Assembly: GCA_001599975.1 (NCBI GenBank)
Contig: BCIO01000003.1
Span: 992,001-1,056,000 of the forward strand
DNA from: Cystobasidiopsis lactophilus
Taxonomy: Eukaryota > Basidiomycota > Agaricostilbomycetes > Agaricostilbales > Chionosphaeraceae
Length of the DNA stretch: 64,000 bases
Direction of reading: 5' to 3'
Position 1 is the stretch's first letter. Every line of letters starts with the position of its first letter. The notes beneath the pieces were generated by a model, which was not told where the DNA came from, searched no databases, and saw only the letters and a program-made list of their open reading frames with translations. The position numbers were made by a program, and so were the translations under genes. This document shows, piece after piece, positions 34,911 through 45,157 of the stretch.

Positions 34911-36791
34911 CTAATGCTCGCACAAGTTGAACTGACGAGTAAAAGCGGTCCCTTTCTCCTCCCAATCTTCCCTAATCAGAGTGCGCTCGCTCATCAAATC
35001 CAATCTGGTCGCCTCTGCCGCTTCCCGGCTCATCGATCCAGGAACGAACGAAGAAATCCTGCTCAGAAGTTCGGGCGGAAGCTTTTGACCAAGGTGAGAT
35101 TCGGACAGGGCTCGCATAATCCATTCCCTCTGTTGTGGCGCCACGGTCGTTGCAGATGGGATCGTATAAGAGGGATCGCACAGAAACAAGGCCACAATTT
35201 TGCGGTGGCCGGGTTGTGAATGGTCGGCAAGTGAGAAGGGCTGGACTTGATGTTGGTAAATGTTTGGGAAGGCGATGCAGCGACCTTGCTTAGTTATGAT
35301 GGCGCCGCGGTCTTGGACACACTCGTCATCGCTGATTTCCATGAGGATGGTCAGCGCCCGGTTCGACCTGCCAGAGGGCTTGCCTGGAAAAGCACGCGAT
35401 GCACTGACCGATTGAGGCCATAGAGGAGGCAAGTGCAGTCCTGGTCATCTTGGTGATGGTAAGGCGGTGAGGTCACAGCTGTTCTGAAAGCCAACAGGGA
35501 CTGTGTGATGTTCTCTTCGTCGTAGTACTGCGTCAGTTGGGATTAGTGGTGTTTTGAAAGTGAGAGCGAAGGGAGGACGAACAAAAATAAAGGTAGAAAC
35601 AATAGAGTCGTTCTGCATGCCCTCAACATGCCAGGAGCCGCCTTCATAGTCGGGCTTGTCCGGGGTGAGGTGAATGCTGGCCAGCTTGGCGATGACTTGA
35701 AGCGTCGATCCTTTCAAATCCTCCCGTCTGCCCCCTTTAATCGCATCCAGCGCGCCATCGTAAGCAATCTTAGCGTCAGGGAAGACTTTGCGTTGCAAGT
35801 TCCTCCACTCGTCGAGCGCTTCGTCGTCGTCCTCGTCAAAATCGACGTCACCATCGAATTCGGGGTACGGTATGCTTTGGCCTGGCCATATGCACGACAA
35901 AGCCTCTGTCTCTCCCTCTTCGCCATCTTCATAGGGGACCATGGCCAGCTTGGAGGCAGTCAAAGGGCGCAACAAGTCGGTCAGCACGCGTTCCCACAGA
36001 GGGACGGCTTGAGTCACCAGCTCGTTGATGACAGGATAGAGATCCGGAAACAGCCAAGGATCCAAATTGTTGATGTAGCTGCCAGGGACGAGGGTCGCTT
36101 TGCCCGACGAGTCGACTCTGAAATCGGAAGGCAGCCAGGCGTACTGGGTCGATAGGTAGGTTCCGTTGATGTGCGCCTCTCTCTCGAACCCCGGCGAGCG
36201 CGCGAGCGAGCCATCCGGCTGCTTCACCCAGGACGAGTTGTAGACCAGCGGGTAGAGCGAAGGATGAACCAGGTCCAGCACTTGGTCGTCCGAGTTGGGG
36301 TGCCAGTCCGGCTTTTGCTCGGCTTCAATCTTGGCCACCGCTTTAAGCAGCTGAGAGTGCAGCTCGGGGCGAATAAGGGAGTCAGACCGCCAAACACGCT
36401 CGCAGCAGCCCATCTCGATGCCGTCTTCGCATAGCTTGGCATAGCCCTCTAATTCTTGTAGGATGTACTCGACCTGGGTGCTCGTCAGGAGAGTTTCCTG
36501 GTACAATAGATGAGGAGAAGAGCTTACCATCTTTTCAGTGAGGCGTTGTTCGGGTGGCTCGGACACCTCCCCTTGAAGGATCTCCGCCTTCCACTTAGCC
36601 CGAATCCCGGCATCGCAGAACTTGCGCTGCCAGTCAACCTTCTCCCGCAGCTCGTCCGAGAGTCCATCCATTCTGGTCTCGATCAGCGCTCGGGCTTTGT
36701 CTGGGTACATCTCGATGTCGAAGGCCACAGGATAACGGGGATGCAACATGGCGGCGACACGCGAGATGCCAGTGTCTTCCCAGGCTTTCAT
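34911..36791 (-). CDS. DUF4246 protein, array copy D
   Basis: Fourth, most distal paralogue. ATG chosen at 36791 (MKAWEDTGISRVAAMLHPRY); upstream the frame stays open as LTNSGGPSQVPI without an ATG. It carries EGYAKLCEDGIEMGCCERVW, LVHPSLYPLVYNSSW, WLPSDFRVDSSGKA, SYINNLDPWLFPDL, an acidic insert FDGDVDFDEDDDEALDEWR, SWHVEGMQNDSIVSTFIF, YYDEENITQSLLAFRTA, GRCIAFPNIYQHQVQPF and GHRKIVALFLCDPS, ending TRQFNLCEH at 34911. It starts head-to-head with the PhyH-like gene about 520 bp away, so the two may share a promoter region. Confidence 0.9.
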
Positions 36792-37311
36792 GATGGGTAC
36801 TTGCGATGGACCTCCTGAGTTGGTCAATCTTTGCCTGGCGCTTGGTGATTCGATTGGACTGGCGTCGACACCCTATCCCTCTTTGGGGTCACAAGAATGG
36901 TCGGTGAAGAACAAAACTCGCTTCTGCCATCAGTCCACGCCAAGAAGAGGGACCGAGCTCGTGAAGAGAAGGTGTTCGAGAGCCGGGCGCGTTGCCCCAA
37001 GGCGAGGCGGACCGCAGACTTTTTTGGCGCGTCCAAGCAGAGCTCTAGTTAGGGTAGACAAAATGTGCTGTCCCAGAAGGGGATCAGAAAGCAGGGAATC
37101 GCTGGCACAACGCAAATTAAGTCGCCGGTCAAATGAGGGACGCGCGGCAAACAATGCTGTTCGGATTGATCCAGCTACAGCCCCAAGTCGAACAGCTGTA
37201 TCGTATTCTGTTTTCATTGAGTGGGGTAGCGCGCGGTTGGCGGCCCTGGCAAGCTCACTGATGATGAGAAGAGAGAGCTTGGTCTTCGACTTCCATCGCC
37301 CGGCGCTTGAA
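36792..37311. promoter_or_regulatory. Divergent region between DUF4246 copy D and the PhyH-like gene
   Basis: About 520 bp between two divergent starts; it should contain both promoters. An open frame runs through it in phase with the PhyH-like gene, but the conserved part begins only at 37312, so I treat it as noncoding. Confidence 0.4.
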
Positions 37312-38526
37312 ATGGCAAATATGGGTCTGGTCACTTTACCAGCTGACTCTTCACCAGAAGAGATTGTGAAAGTGATGGCCAGGGACGGAGGCGTAAGTAA
37401 GTAATAAGTGCAGCAGCCGATAAGCGTCGCTGGTGAATGCTGATGGTGGCGGCAGTCATCTCTGGCCTGGCGGACCCTGCTACGGCCGAGGGCATGAATG
37501 CTCGCATTGCACCTTTCATTGCAAGAGCGGATCCGAACGAAGGCTCGGATCGCTACAAGAAAGGGCCTGGCTTTGATGGGTGAGCGAGCCTTGGCGGTTT
37601 GGCAGCAGCACTCAATGTCGAACGAGCTTAGACTAGGCGGATTTGGCACCGAGTTTCTGGCTGAATCCACCTACCGAATTTACGGCCTGATTGGGAAGAT
37701 GCCTAACGAAATGGCTTTGGTCATGCGCCACCCAGCCTATAAAGCTATCATGGATCACTTTCTCTGGTGTGCCCGTTCTTTCGGTCTTAATGGAGTGTAC
37801 TTAATCTTCGCGAGCAGTGACGAATGCACCGGCATGGTGGGCGACGAGGAGGTCGTCACCAAGACGGACTGGCAAATCAACCTGGCCGCATCGTACACTG
37901 TCATGCCAGGTGCCAAAGCCCAGGTCCTGCACAGGGATCAAAGTGAGTGCAATTTCCGTTTGATGCAGCCAAATGCCCACCTGAAACCGTCTGTCTGCAG
38001 TGATTCACTCGGTAAATGCGGCTCCCGACACCCTTTACACCTCTATGGTTGGCTGCCTCGTAGCCGGAACAAAAGCAACCGCAAGAAATGGTGCCACAGC
38101 TGTGGTTCCCGGTTCTCACCTTTGGCCTAAAACCAGAGCGGCTAAAGCCGACGAAGCCGTTGCTGCCGAGATGGAGCCTGGGTCTGCACTCTTCTGGCTG
38201 GGGTCCACCATGCACGGCGGAGGTGCAAACGTTTGTGAGCCTGGTGAAGCAAACAACGTTCGCCAGCTGTTCGGCCTCTTTGCGTAGGTTCTGCTTTGAA
38301 AACCCGGCCCCGAGCCTAAAAGTTTGCCACCAGCTGCCGGGACTACTACAGGGCCGAGGAGAACTTGATCCTCGCTACCCCCTTTCCAATCCTCAAGAAG
38401 CTGCCGACGGACGTGCTCGAGCGCATCGGCTTCAAGCGTGGCGCTGGCGGCGCTGGGTTCAGTCGCGGCAAAGATCCTTTAACCCACTTTGACAGCTTGG
38501 AGCTGTTTGAGGGTTTGGGTGCATGA
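37312..38526 (+). CDS. Phytanoyl-CoA dioxygenase (PhyH)-like Fe(II)/2-oxoglutarate enzyme
   Basis: Starts MANMGLVTLPADSSPEEIVK (a second ATG at 37321). A GT-AG intron restores DGGVIISGLADPATAEGMNA, an N-terminal block typical of fungal PhyH proteins. Later exons give RYKKGPGFDG, AESTYRIYGLIGKMPNEMAL, the iron-binding HxD in AKAQVLHRDQ, GCLVAGTKATARNGATAVVP, GSHLWP and the distal His in GSTMHGGGANVCEPG, then NNVRQLFGLFA. After an intron at 38284-38333 it reads CRDYYRAEENLILATPFPIL and ends LELFEGLGA with TGA at 38524-38526. HxD and H are both present, so it should bind iron. Such enzymes act in fungal secondary metabolism and lipid breakdown. The substrate is unknown. About 310 residues. Confidence 0.85.
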
Positions 38527-38786
38527 ATATAGTGGCTTAGTTTTTATGCAAATCGTACCATATGGAGCGGGATTAAAAGGCTAAAGAGAGGGGTTCGTTG
38601 GCCTCGGCATCTTCATTGACGTTCATTCTCTTTTCCAGCTTCCTTCAATCTGCCACCTTGCCATCTTGAGTATGAGTTTGAGCGCCCCGTTCTGTAGACG
38701 CCAACGCAACTCGAGTTTAAGTATGCAAAACTTGAGCTGGTGCGCAGCACCCACCAAGCCCCTTGGAGCAGCGTCCGCCCGCGCTG

Positions 38787-39649
38787 TCAAGTGACCAGCC
38801 AATCGAACCGAAGGGCTCTGTGAGCGACCCGGGAAGACGTGAGCTTCCTAAGATTCTGGGCAGCTAATATGACCGAGCCACCCACCCATAGCCAAACGGC
38901 GTGGTGCTCCCTCGTTTCTACCCGACTGACACGGACGACATCTCCAATGGCTGTTCGGGGCTCCCTCCTGAGCTCCTTCTGTACAGCTTTGAAAGGGTAA
39001 GGGCAACGAACCACTTTGGCAGGCAGCCAAGCGAGCCAGTCGCTCTCGTGCGTGGGCAGCAGGCCCATGACGTGCACCTTGTAGATGGCCAGCGCCAGCA
39101 GGAGACCTTGGCAGATGACATAGACGCCCTTTTGAGGCAAGAGCTCTTCCCCAGACGTGGGTTCGTCCAGGTTGGTAGGGATCGGTTGGAGCGGCAGGAA
39201 AGCTGTGCGTTGGAACGCGACCGTTGACATCCTGCGGGGGCATATGGGATCAAGGGGGAGTCAAACGCACTCTTGTTGACTTGTAATGCGCCCTGGATCG
39301 AGTTCTTGAAGAGCATCAAGACGGCCATGCCGCTGAAGATCTGGATCGAGTTGCCCGACATCCACAGCATGAACCCCTGTCGTGGTTCCAGCATATGAAT
39401 ACCCTATAATCGCATAGTGTATACGGTAGCGAGAGGGCCACGAACCTGCATGGGCACCGACTTGGCCGGTCCCAGCGCGAGATCCCAGGCCTTCTTGGCC
39501 CGCACCGTCTTGAGCACCTCGTCCGCCTTCTCCAGCTCATTGTCCAAGATCTTCAAGTTGGTGCCTTTCGCCTTGGTGCCCTTGCCCCCGGCCTTGCCGG
39601 CCTTGGGCGTGGTCAGTGGCACATAATTCGGCGGGTCGACGCTGCTCAT
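38787..39649 (-). CDS. EMC4: ER membrane protein complex subunit 4 (EMC4)
   Basis: Starts MSSVDPPNYVPLTTPKAGKA at 39649. It carries the family signature KKAWDLALGPAKSVPMQ, then after an intron GFMLWMSGNSIQIFSGMAV with the first membrane helix. A further exon, TFLPLQPIPTNLDEP, leads to the second hydrophobic segment VYVICQGLLLALAIYKV and to MGLLPTHESDWLAWLP, the conserved C-terminal block. The last exon (EHHAVWLWVGGSVILAAQNL) is less certain. EMC inserts tail-anchored and multipass proteins in the ER membrane. The N-terminal Lys/Gly-rich insert is somewhat long. About 200 residues. Confidence 0.9.
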
Positions 39650-40193
39650 TAGATGCGCATCAGGGCTAGAGTCTTTGGGAGAAGGGGCAGCGCGGCGCGG
39701 TCTCACAGCTTGGACGAGGACACAGAAGGCGCAGAGTAGTCGATGAAGGCCGAGGGCATGGCGAGACGCGAGGATGATGGTTCGAAGGCGACCTTGCTCG
39801 AGGCCGCTTGATGTGGCTTGACCCGAGGCAGCCGCGCTGTTGTCTGGTTCTTCGTTCCATTCAGACAATTGGCTGCTTCAATTCTGCTGTATTGCATTGC
39901 TCTCCGGAGAGTAGCCTTGACTTTGTGGAGCGCTCCTGCTGCGATGAACTGATTGCCACTCGAGAGGACCGCATGCCTCGAAGGACGCAGGCCGTCCCTA
40001 TGCCTCCGAGACTCGGTTTCTGACTCATGCAAAGGTTTCCGAGACGGGCCTTTGCCTCATTTCCTTTCAGAGTCTCTCCGAGGCCGCTTTTTGCGACTGA
40101 CCGAAGTGCAGAGTTGGGCAGCCTCGCTCAGACACTGATGCGCTCGTCTGTCTGGCCTTGGTCTGTCCTTCCTCTTCTTTTGAAAGGACGATC
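39650..40193. other. Divergent region with a short repeat shared with 42.7 kb
   Basis: Lies between the EMC4 and 40.2-kb gene starts. About 39750-39815 resembles 42685-42745: both contain AAGGCCGAGGGCAT, then an ACGCGA block, GGTTCGARGGC and TTGACCCGAG. On the minus strand the shared stretch could encode MPSAFI. No other gene supported. Confidence 0.45.
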
Positions 40194-42141
40194 ATGCAGG
40201 CCCACGCGCTTCACGAACCCTCAGGCAGCGCGGCGCACGCTCCACCCTACACTGTTGCTGTGGTGGTTACCTCTTCGGAGGTTGTCACGCATTTCAAGGT
40301 CTCTAATTCGCGAGCCCCGAACCGCAGATACGCCTTACAAACCGAACGGCGCCTTTCGAGTGAAGAAGAAAATCTGGCTGCCGGTTTCATTGTTGGCATG
40401 GACCGGCGCTGGCCCGACGACCCCGCGGATCGCTGGTGGAGCTTTCAACCCGCACGGCGAATCCTAGGCCGAATGAGGGATAACCGGCTGCATTCTCTTG
40501 TGATCTCCATCTGTACTCCGTCTGCTTTCATGGAAGACGAGCACATGGACGGCCCAGATGATTGGTTGTCATCAAGACTGCAGCATGCTTTCGTTGTCGA
40601 CTTATCGAAGTTGCCGAATCCCATTTTTGGTCCTGACGGCCGCACTCAGCATGACTACGAACAAACTGTTGACCGGTTTCTGGCCCCCTTCACGGCCTCG
40701 GACCGGATCTACCTGACGCCACTGCAGACACACATGTTCGTGCTCGTGGGTCTAAAGCGCGAGGGTCTGGATGCCGGCTTCTTGTTCACATGTTTCCGTG
40801 TCGACGGCTTCCAAGAGGTGACTTCGCCGTCAAGCAATCCTACGAAGGGAACAGTCCTTGTCGGGTTCACTGGCGATCTGCACGTTCTGGCATCGGCCTT
40901 TCATCAAGTGCAAGGTATTCAGCGTCGATTGTCTGCCCTTGGTCTCCGTCCAAGGAGGACCAAGGGCTCCACTTTGCTCGACCATATGGCCCAAAGCGGA
41001 GACTCAGTTCGAGAGCACAGGCTTCGCGATGCAGAGTACAGTTGGCTCGTGGTGGATCGACCGCTAGGGCACTCTGTCGCCAGCGCCCACAGCATTGTAT
41101 CTTTTATGATCCCTACATCTTTCCACTATCGTGACAGCCAAAACTTTCTGGTGAAGTTGACTTCCGTGCACTTTGTGCAGCTAGAGGGGCTCGTCGGCCA
41201 ACAGCTTTTAACTTGCCAAGACATGCTGCAAAAGGCACAATGGCAAATCTCCACCGGTGCCATTGAGACCCCCGCATGGTCGCAAGAGGTGCCCGGCACA
41301 GGTCAGAGAGCTGTCGCCTCCGTCTTTACGCTGAATGGATTCGCCATAGAAGTACCCAGAGGGCTCGAAGCAAGGATCCAGCCCATTCACTGGAAGATGA
41401 TACACCTTCTGACCCAAGCGCTCTTGGGTTGCCACGAAGCAGCCCAGAGGGAAAATTTGCCAACTAGCTGGCGACACCAGTACGGAGAGAGTGACCGTGT
41501 AAGCCTTGCATAACCAGACCAAGGAAAACGTTATAGATCTAAGGTATTCGACCTTGCAGTGGGCATCTGTCTCTGTCTCTGGCTTCGAAGGGACCTCTGG
41601 CTTGACCTTCCGAGCTGGGCTCTGGAAAAGACGGCAGCAGGTCGCCTTGCTTGACAGCGTCCCCTTCAATATCGAGCAGTCCTCCTTCTGCCAGCTGCGA
41701 GAGCCCGATTCCCGCTTCTTGGACCAGCGACAATTGGAAGGCTTGCTCTGGCCTTTCTTTGCATCGGAGTTGCGGGTCCTGGACGGCTCGAGTTTCTTGT
41801 GCCTCCATGCAGATCGACCACGGAGCCAGCCGCTGAAGGTGCTGGTCCGATTGGATGCCTCCATCACTCTCCGATACGTTCGCGAAGTCCTCTGCGCTGC
41901 CCATAACGTGCACCTCTTTCTGGAGCATTTTAAAGGATGGCACATCATCAGAAAGACCTACAAGTTTGGGGATGAAGACGACATGCTGGTTCAAGGGCAA
42001 GAGTTGCACTTCGAACTTGGCAAAATTGAACACCATCCTCTCGTTGTAAAGGAGCGCTTGGCGGCCTTTTCTGGACCAGACTGGACCGCGACTGCAGTCA
42101 GATTGCTCTACAGAACGCGCTTGTGGTCATTGGAGACGTAG
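40194..42141 (+). CDS. Unrecognised protein of about 640 residues, two exons
   Basis: Exon 1 starts MQAHALHEPSGSAAHAPPYT at 40194 and runs about 440 codons. An intron (donor GTGTAA near 41496, acceptor TTATAG) joins in phase to HLRYSTLQWASVSVSGFEG. Exon 2 ends RTRLWSLET with TAG at 42139-42141. Features include repeated WW/FxP stretches (DPADRWWSFQPARRILGRMR, DGPDDWLSSRLQHAFVVDL), SWLVVDRPLGHSVASAHSIV and HVHLFLEHFKGWHIIRKTYK-like aromatic blocks, and no signal peptide or membrane helix. I do not recognise the family. Long open exons with even codon use support it as a real gene. Confidence 0.65.
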
Positions 42142-42924
42142 AGTCACGCTTTGCGGCCCGGCTCGTTTGCTCGGACCTCTTGCTTTCTTCTTACTTGCAT
42201 TGCTGCACGATGATTTGAATTGTAAGATAGCATGCAATTCATTAGCCGTTCTAGATTTCGTACAGCAAAACAACAAGCTGCCAGTCACAAATTTGCCACC
42301 GCCCTTACGAGGGATTCCTGACCTCGCTCCTCATGTCCCACGGTTCAGGCGACTTCAAAGGCACATATACCTTCATGACAACGCACGACATGGAGGTGAC
42401 AAGCCCGAGAGCCGCAGCCCGTGATCCATCGACAACGGGTTGAACAGCTCGAGCGCAAGCCACAGAGGGAATCTACGAGCGGACACAAACAGATCTCAGG
42501 CTACAATACTGCACAGATCCTAAACTCAGAGACCTCATCGAAGGCAGCGGTCGGGAAGGCCGATTCGAGGCATTGATCAATTTGATGGTGTTCGCCAGCA
42601 TAGCAGCGCGTTCAAGTGCAAGCTCGGCAGTGGACCTGGGCCCGCCACGATCCAGTCTGTGCGAAAGCAAAGCTTGGAAGCCAATAAAGGCCGAGGGCAT
42701 GTCACAGACGCGAACGGTTCGAGGGCAACGTTGCTTGACCCGAGCCAGCGACTTCGACGCCTCCCGCTGGCATCAAATAGATTCGATGCATAGAAAGACC
42801 CGGCTGCTGTCTCGTCAATAATACCTGCCTCTTTGAATACCCCCCGCTTGGCCCCAGCCCGGCAGCAGCAGCCCCCGCGGCAACAGCAAGCGCAAAGTAG
42901 AGGCTCAAGAGCAAAAGCAGCAGG
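42142..42924. other. Intergenic region upstream of AUR1
   Basis: About 0.8 kb. It holds a TTTGCCACC at 42292-42300 and the partner of the 39.75-kb repeat at 42685-42745. A minus-strand frame here begins MPSAFIGFQALLSHRLDRGG, echoing the MPSAFID of the other copy. These may be remains of a small duplicated gene. No full gene supported. Confidence 0.4.
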
Positions 42925-44315
42925 ATGGGGCTGTACGAGCTGCTCAAGCAAATCCTGGGGCCGCCCCTGTCCCGGCTGGAGCTGTCCCTGGCGCCCTCGC
43001 TGTCGTTGAAGCGGCTACGGCACCACCGCTTCACCTGGGCGCACGATGGCCACTACCTGTTTTTGCTCGCGTTGGCGCTCATCAACTTCACCTACATCCC
43101 CTCCAAGCTGCTCTGCCTCTTCCTCGCCCTCGTCTACACCCTGGCCCTGCTGGTGCCGCTGACGTCGCAGTTCGTGCTGCCCGCCACGCCCATCTTCTCC
43201 TGGCTGCTGCTCTTCTTCAGCTCCCGCTACATCCCAACCTCCATCCGCCCCCACATCTGGGTCACCGTCCTGCCCACGCTAGAGTCCGTCCTGTACGGCG
43301 CCAACATCTCGGACATCCTCACCCGCTACACCCACCCGATGCTCGACATCCTCGCCTGGCTGCCCTACGGCATCTTGCACTTTGCCCTCCCGTTCATCGT
43401 CGCCGCTTCCCTCTTCGTCTTTGGCCCGTGCGTCTCGTTTTTTCCACTCCATAGACAATGCTTGTCTCATCACGAAGGGATTGTCTGCACAGACCTGGGG
43501 CGGTAAAGCACTTTGGCAAGATCTTCGGCTACCTCAACATCCTCGGCGTCCTCATCCAAATCTTCTTCCCCTGCTCCCCTCCCTGTGAGTCTGTGTCATT
43601 TTCATCAGTTTTTGGCCAATCCAAGCTGATCTCATCCTCTCCTTTGCTCACAGGGTACGAACTGCTGTACGGCCTCACGCCCGCCAACTACGGCATGAAA
43701 GGCTCCGCCGGTGGCCTGGCCCGCATCGACGCCCTCTTCGGGTCCAACGGCTACCAAGTCACCTTTGAAAACGCGCCGGTGCCGTTCGGCGCCTTCCCCT
43801 CGCTGCACGCCGGGTGCGCGACGATGGACGCCCTGTTCGCGTCCTACTTCTTCCCCCGCTGGAGGGTCGCGTACTGGTCCTATGTGCTCGTGCTGTATTG
43901 GAGCACCATGTACTTGACCCATCGTTCGTTTCCTTCCCTTTAGCCATTCTGTCGAAATTTGGCTAAGTTTAGGTTTCTTCTGCGAACAGACTACCTGATC
44001 GACTTAGTTGCCGGCGGCTCCCTATCCGTCTTGACCTTCTACCTCCTAATGACGGACGACATGCGCGCCATGGCTCCCGCCCAAGTGCCCACCACCTCCA
44101 GCTCATCCACCTCGGACAAGGCATACGATGCCGAACGTGGGTCGACCAAGATGAACGGCTATGGAGGAGGGCATCGGAGGACAGCGACGGAGGACTCGCC
44201 AGCGACCGACGAAGGGTTTGAGGAGGTCCAAGCTGGGCTGCTGCCGAAACTTCGGACGACCGGATTGGAGATGAGCAGGCGGAACAGCCATTCGGAGGTC
44301 GGCACGCCAGTCTGA
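42925..44315 (+). CDS. AUR1: Inositol phosphorylceramide synthase catalytic subunit (AUR1)
   Basis: Starts MGLYELLKQILGPPLSRLEL at 42925. Multiple membrane helices follow (HYLFLLALALINFTYIPSKL, LCLFLALVYTLALLVPL, ILHFALPFIVAASLFVF). Three GT-AG introns then give GAVKHFGKIFGYLNILGVLI, YELLYGLTPANYGMKGSAGG, the phosphatase-like motif APVPFGAFPSLHAGCATMDA with its catalytic His, and THHYLIDLVAGGSLSV with the second catalytic His/Asp block. The cytosolic tail is Ser-rich and ends EVGTPV at 44315. The enzyme transfers inositol phosphate from phosphatidylinositol to ceramide in the Golgi. It is fungus-specific, essential, and the known target of aureobasidin A. About 400 residues, the usual length. 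Confidence 0.96.
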
Positions 44316-45157
44316 GCATCATCTATGGATCTGGGCGCCAGTCAGCAAGCTTGGCCTGGGTCGACCACTTTGGCGCTCCCGCCCTCGACCTTTTGGCCTC
44401 GACCTTCAAGCTCGACCTTTTGGCATCGACCTTCCAAGACACGCACACTTCCCGCCTCCTAGAATCACTTCATACGGCCTCCTCTACTCGTTCGCCACTC
44501 GGCACACGCAGCACGTTATATCTTCACGCCCTTCTCGCAACGCCCCCACCTCCGTCTCTGTTCAGCATCTTCCAACCTCTTTAATGTCGACCATCCCAAC
44601 CTCCTTCTTTGCAAGTCTGTGTGGCGTGCTTAAGTGCTCTGGTCGTCCTTCGAACTTTTCGGATTCAACAGGTGGCAAAGTGAAGTGGCGGTCGGTGGCG
44701 TTTTTTTGGTCAACTTTGTGGAGAGCAAGCACAAAAGCAGTATTAATTGGCCGTCTTAGATTCCATTTGACTTTGAACTACCATTGCCACGAATTTTGCA
44801 TCATTCCAGCTCAAGCACAAACGTAGACACAACTTAGCCCGTTTCGCTACACCACTTGCTATTCATCCAATTCGCCCATAAATTTTCCGAACACTTGCCT
44901 TATCAACAAAATGTCTGTGCCGTATACTAGGCAGGTACAAGGAGCAAGACTCCTTCGAGTCCTCGATATCCGCGCGGCAGAGTTGACAACTCGAGGAGGC
45001 AGTGAGCTCAATACAGGCTCATTGCGCCTGAAGTGTACAGGGTACAGTGTAGGACTTGCGGGTTGGCCTGGCGTGAGCCGATCTCGAGCTTCGGATTGCC
45101 AACATAAGAGATGTGAAGATTTCGGCTGAGAGTCTCGACTTGTCGTTGAACCGTCAC
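44316..45157. other. Intergenic region downstream of AUR1
   Basis: About 0.84 kb between two convergent genes. It contains a short tandem duplication (see 44384-44438) and the complement of TTTGCCACC at 44671-44679. No gene supported. Confidence 0.4.
44384..44438 (+). repeat. Two-unit tandem repeat of 27-28 bp
   Basis: Two adjacent copies of a unit beginning CTCGACCTTTTGGC and ending CGACCTTCAAG or CGACCTTCCAAG, differing by one substitution and one insertion. It lies just after the AUR1 stop and is probably replication slippage. Confidence 0.75.

Larger units (their letters stand above)
28275..36791 (-). repeat. Tandem array of four DUF4246 genes
   Basis: Four full-length paralogues of about 1.9 kb each lie head to tail at a period of roughly 2.2 kb, separated by 272-327 bp. 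All keep the same exon plan: an intron after the (A/G/K)M residue at about codon 110, one after STFI[FY], and one after YG[LI][NDY]R. The C-terminal FNLCEH is invariant. The array is coding duplication, not a mobile element. Confidence 0.9.

Noticed and set aside
28275-36791. Mobile element as the cause of the repeated array
   Set aside because: The repeats are full intron-containing host genes with no terminal repeats, target duplications or transposase or reverse-transcriptase motifs.
28275-38526. Classical secondary-metabolite gene cluster
   Set aside because: No polyketide synthase, peptide synthetase, terpene cyclase or P450 is visible, and the flanking genes (SEM1, EMC4) are housekeeping.
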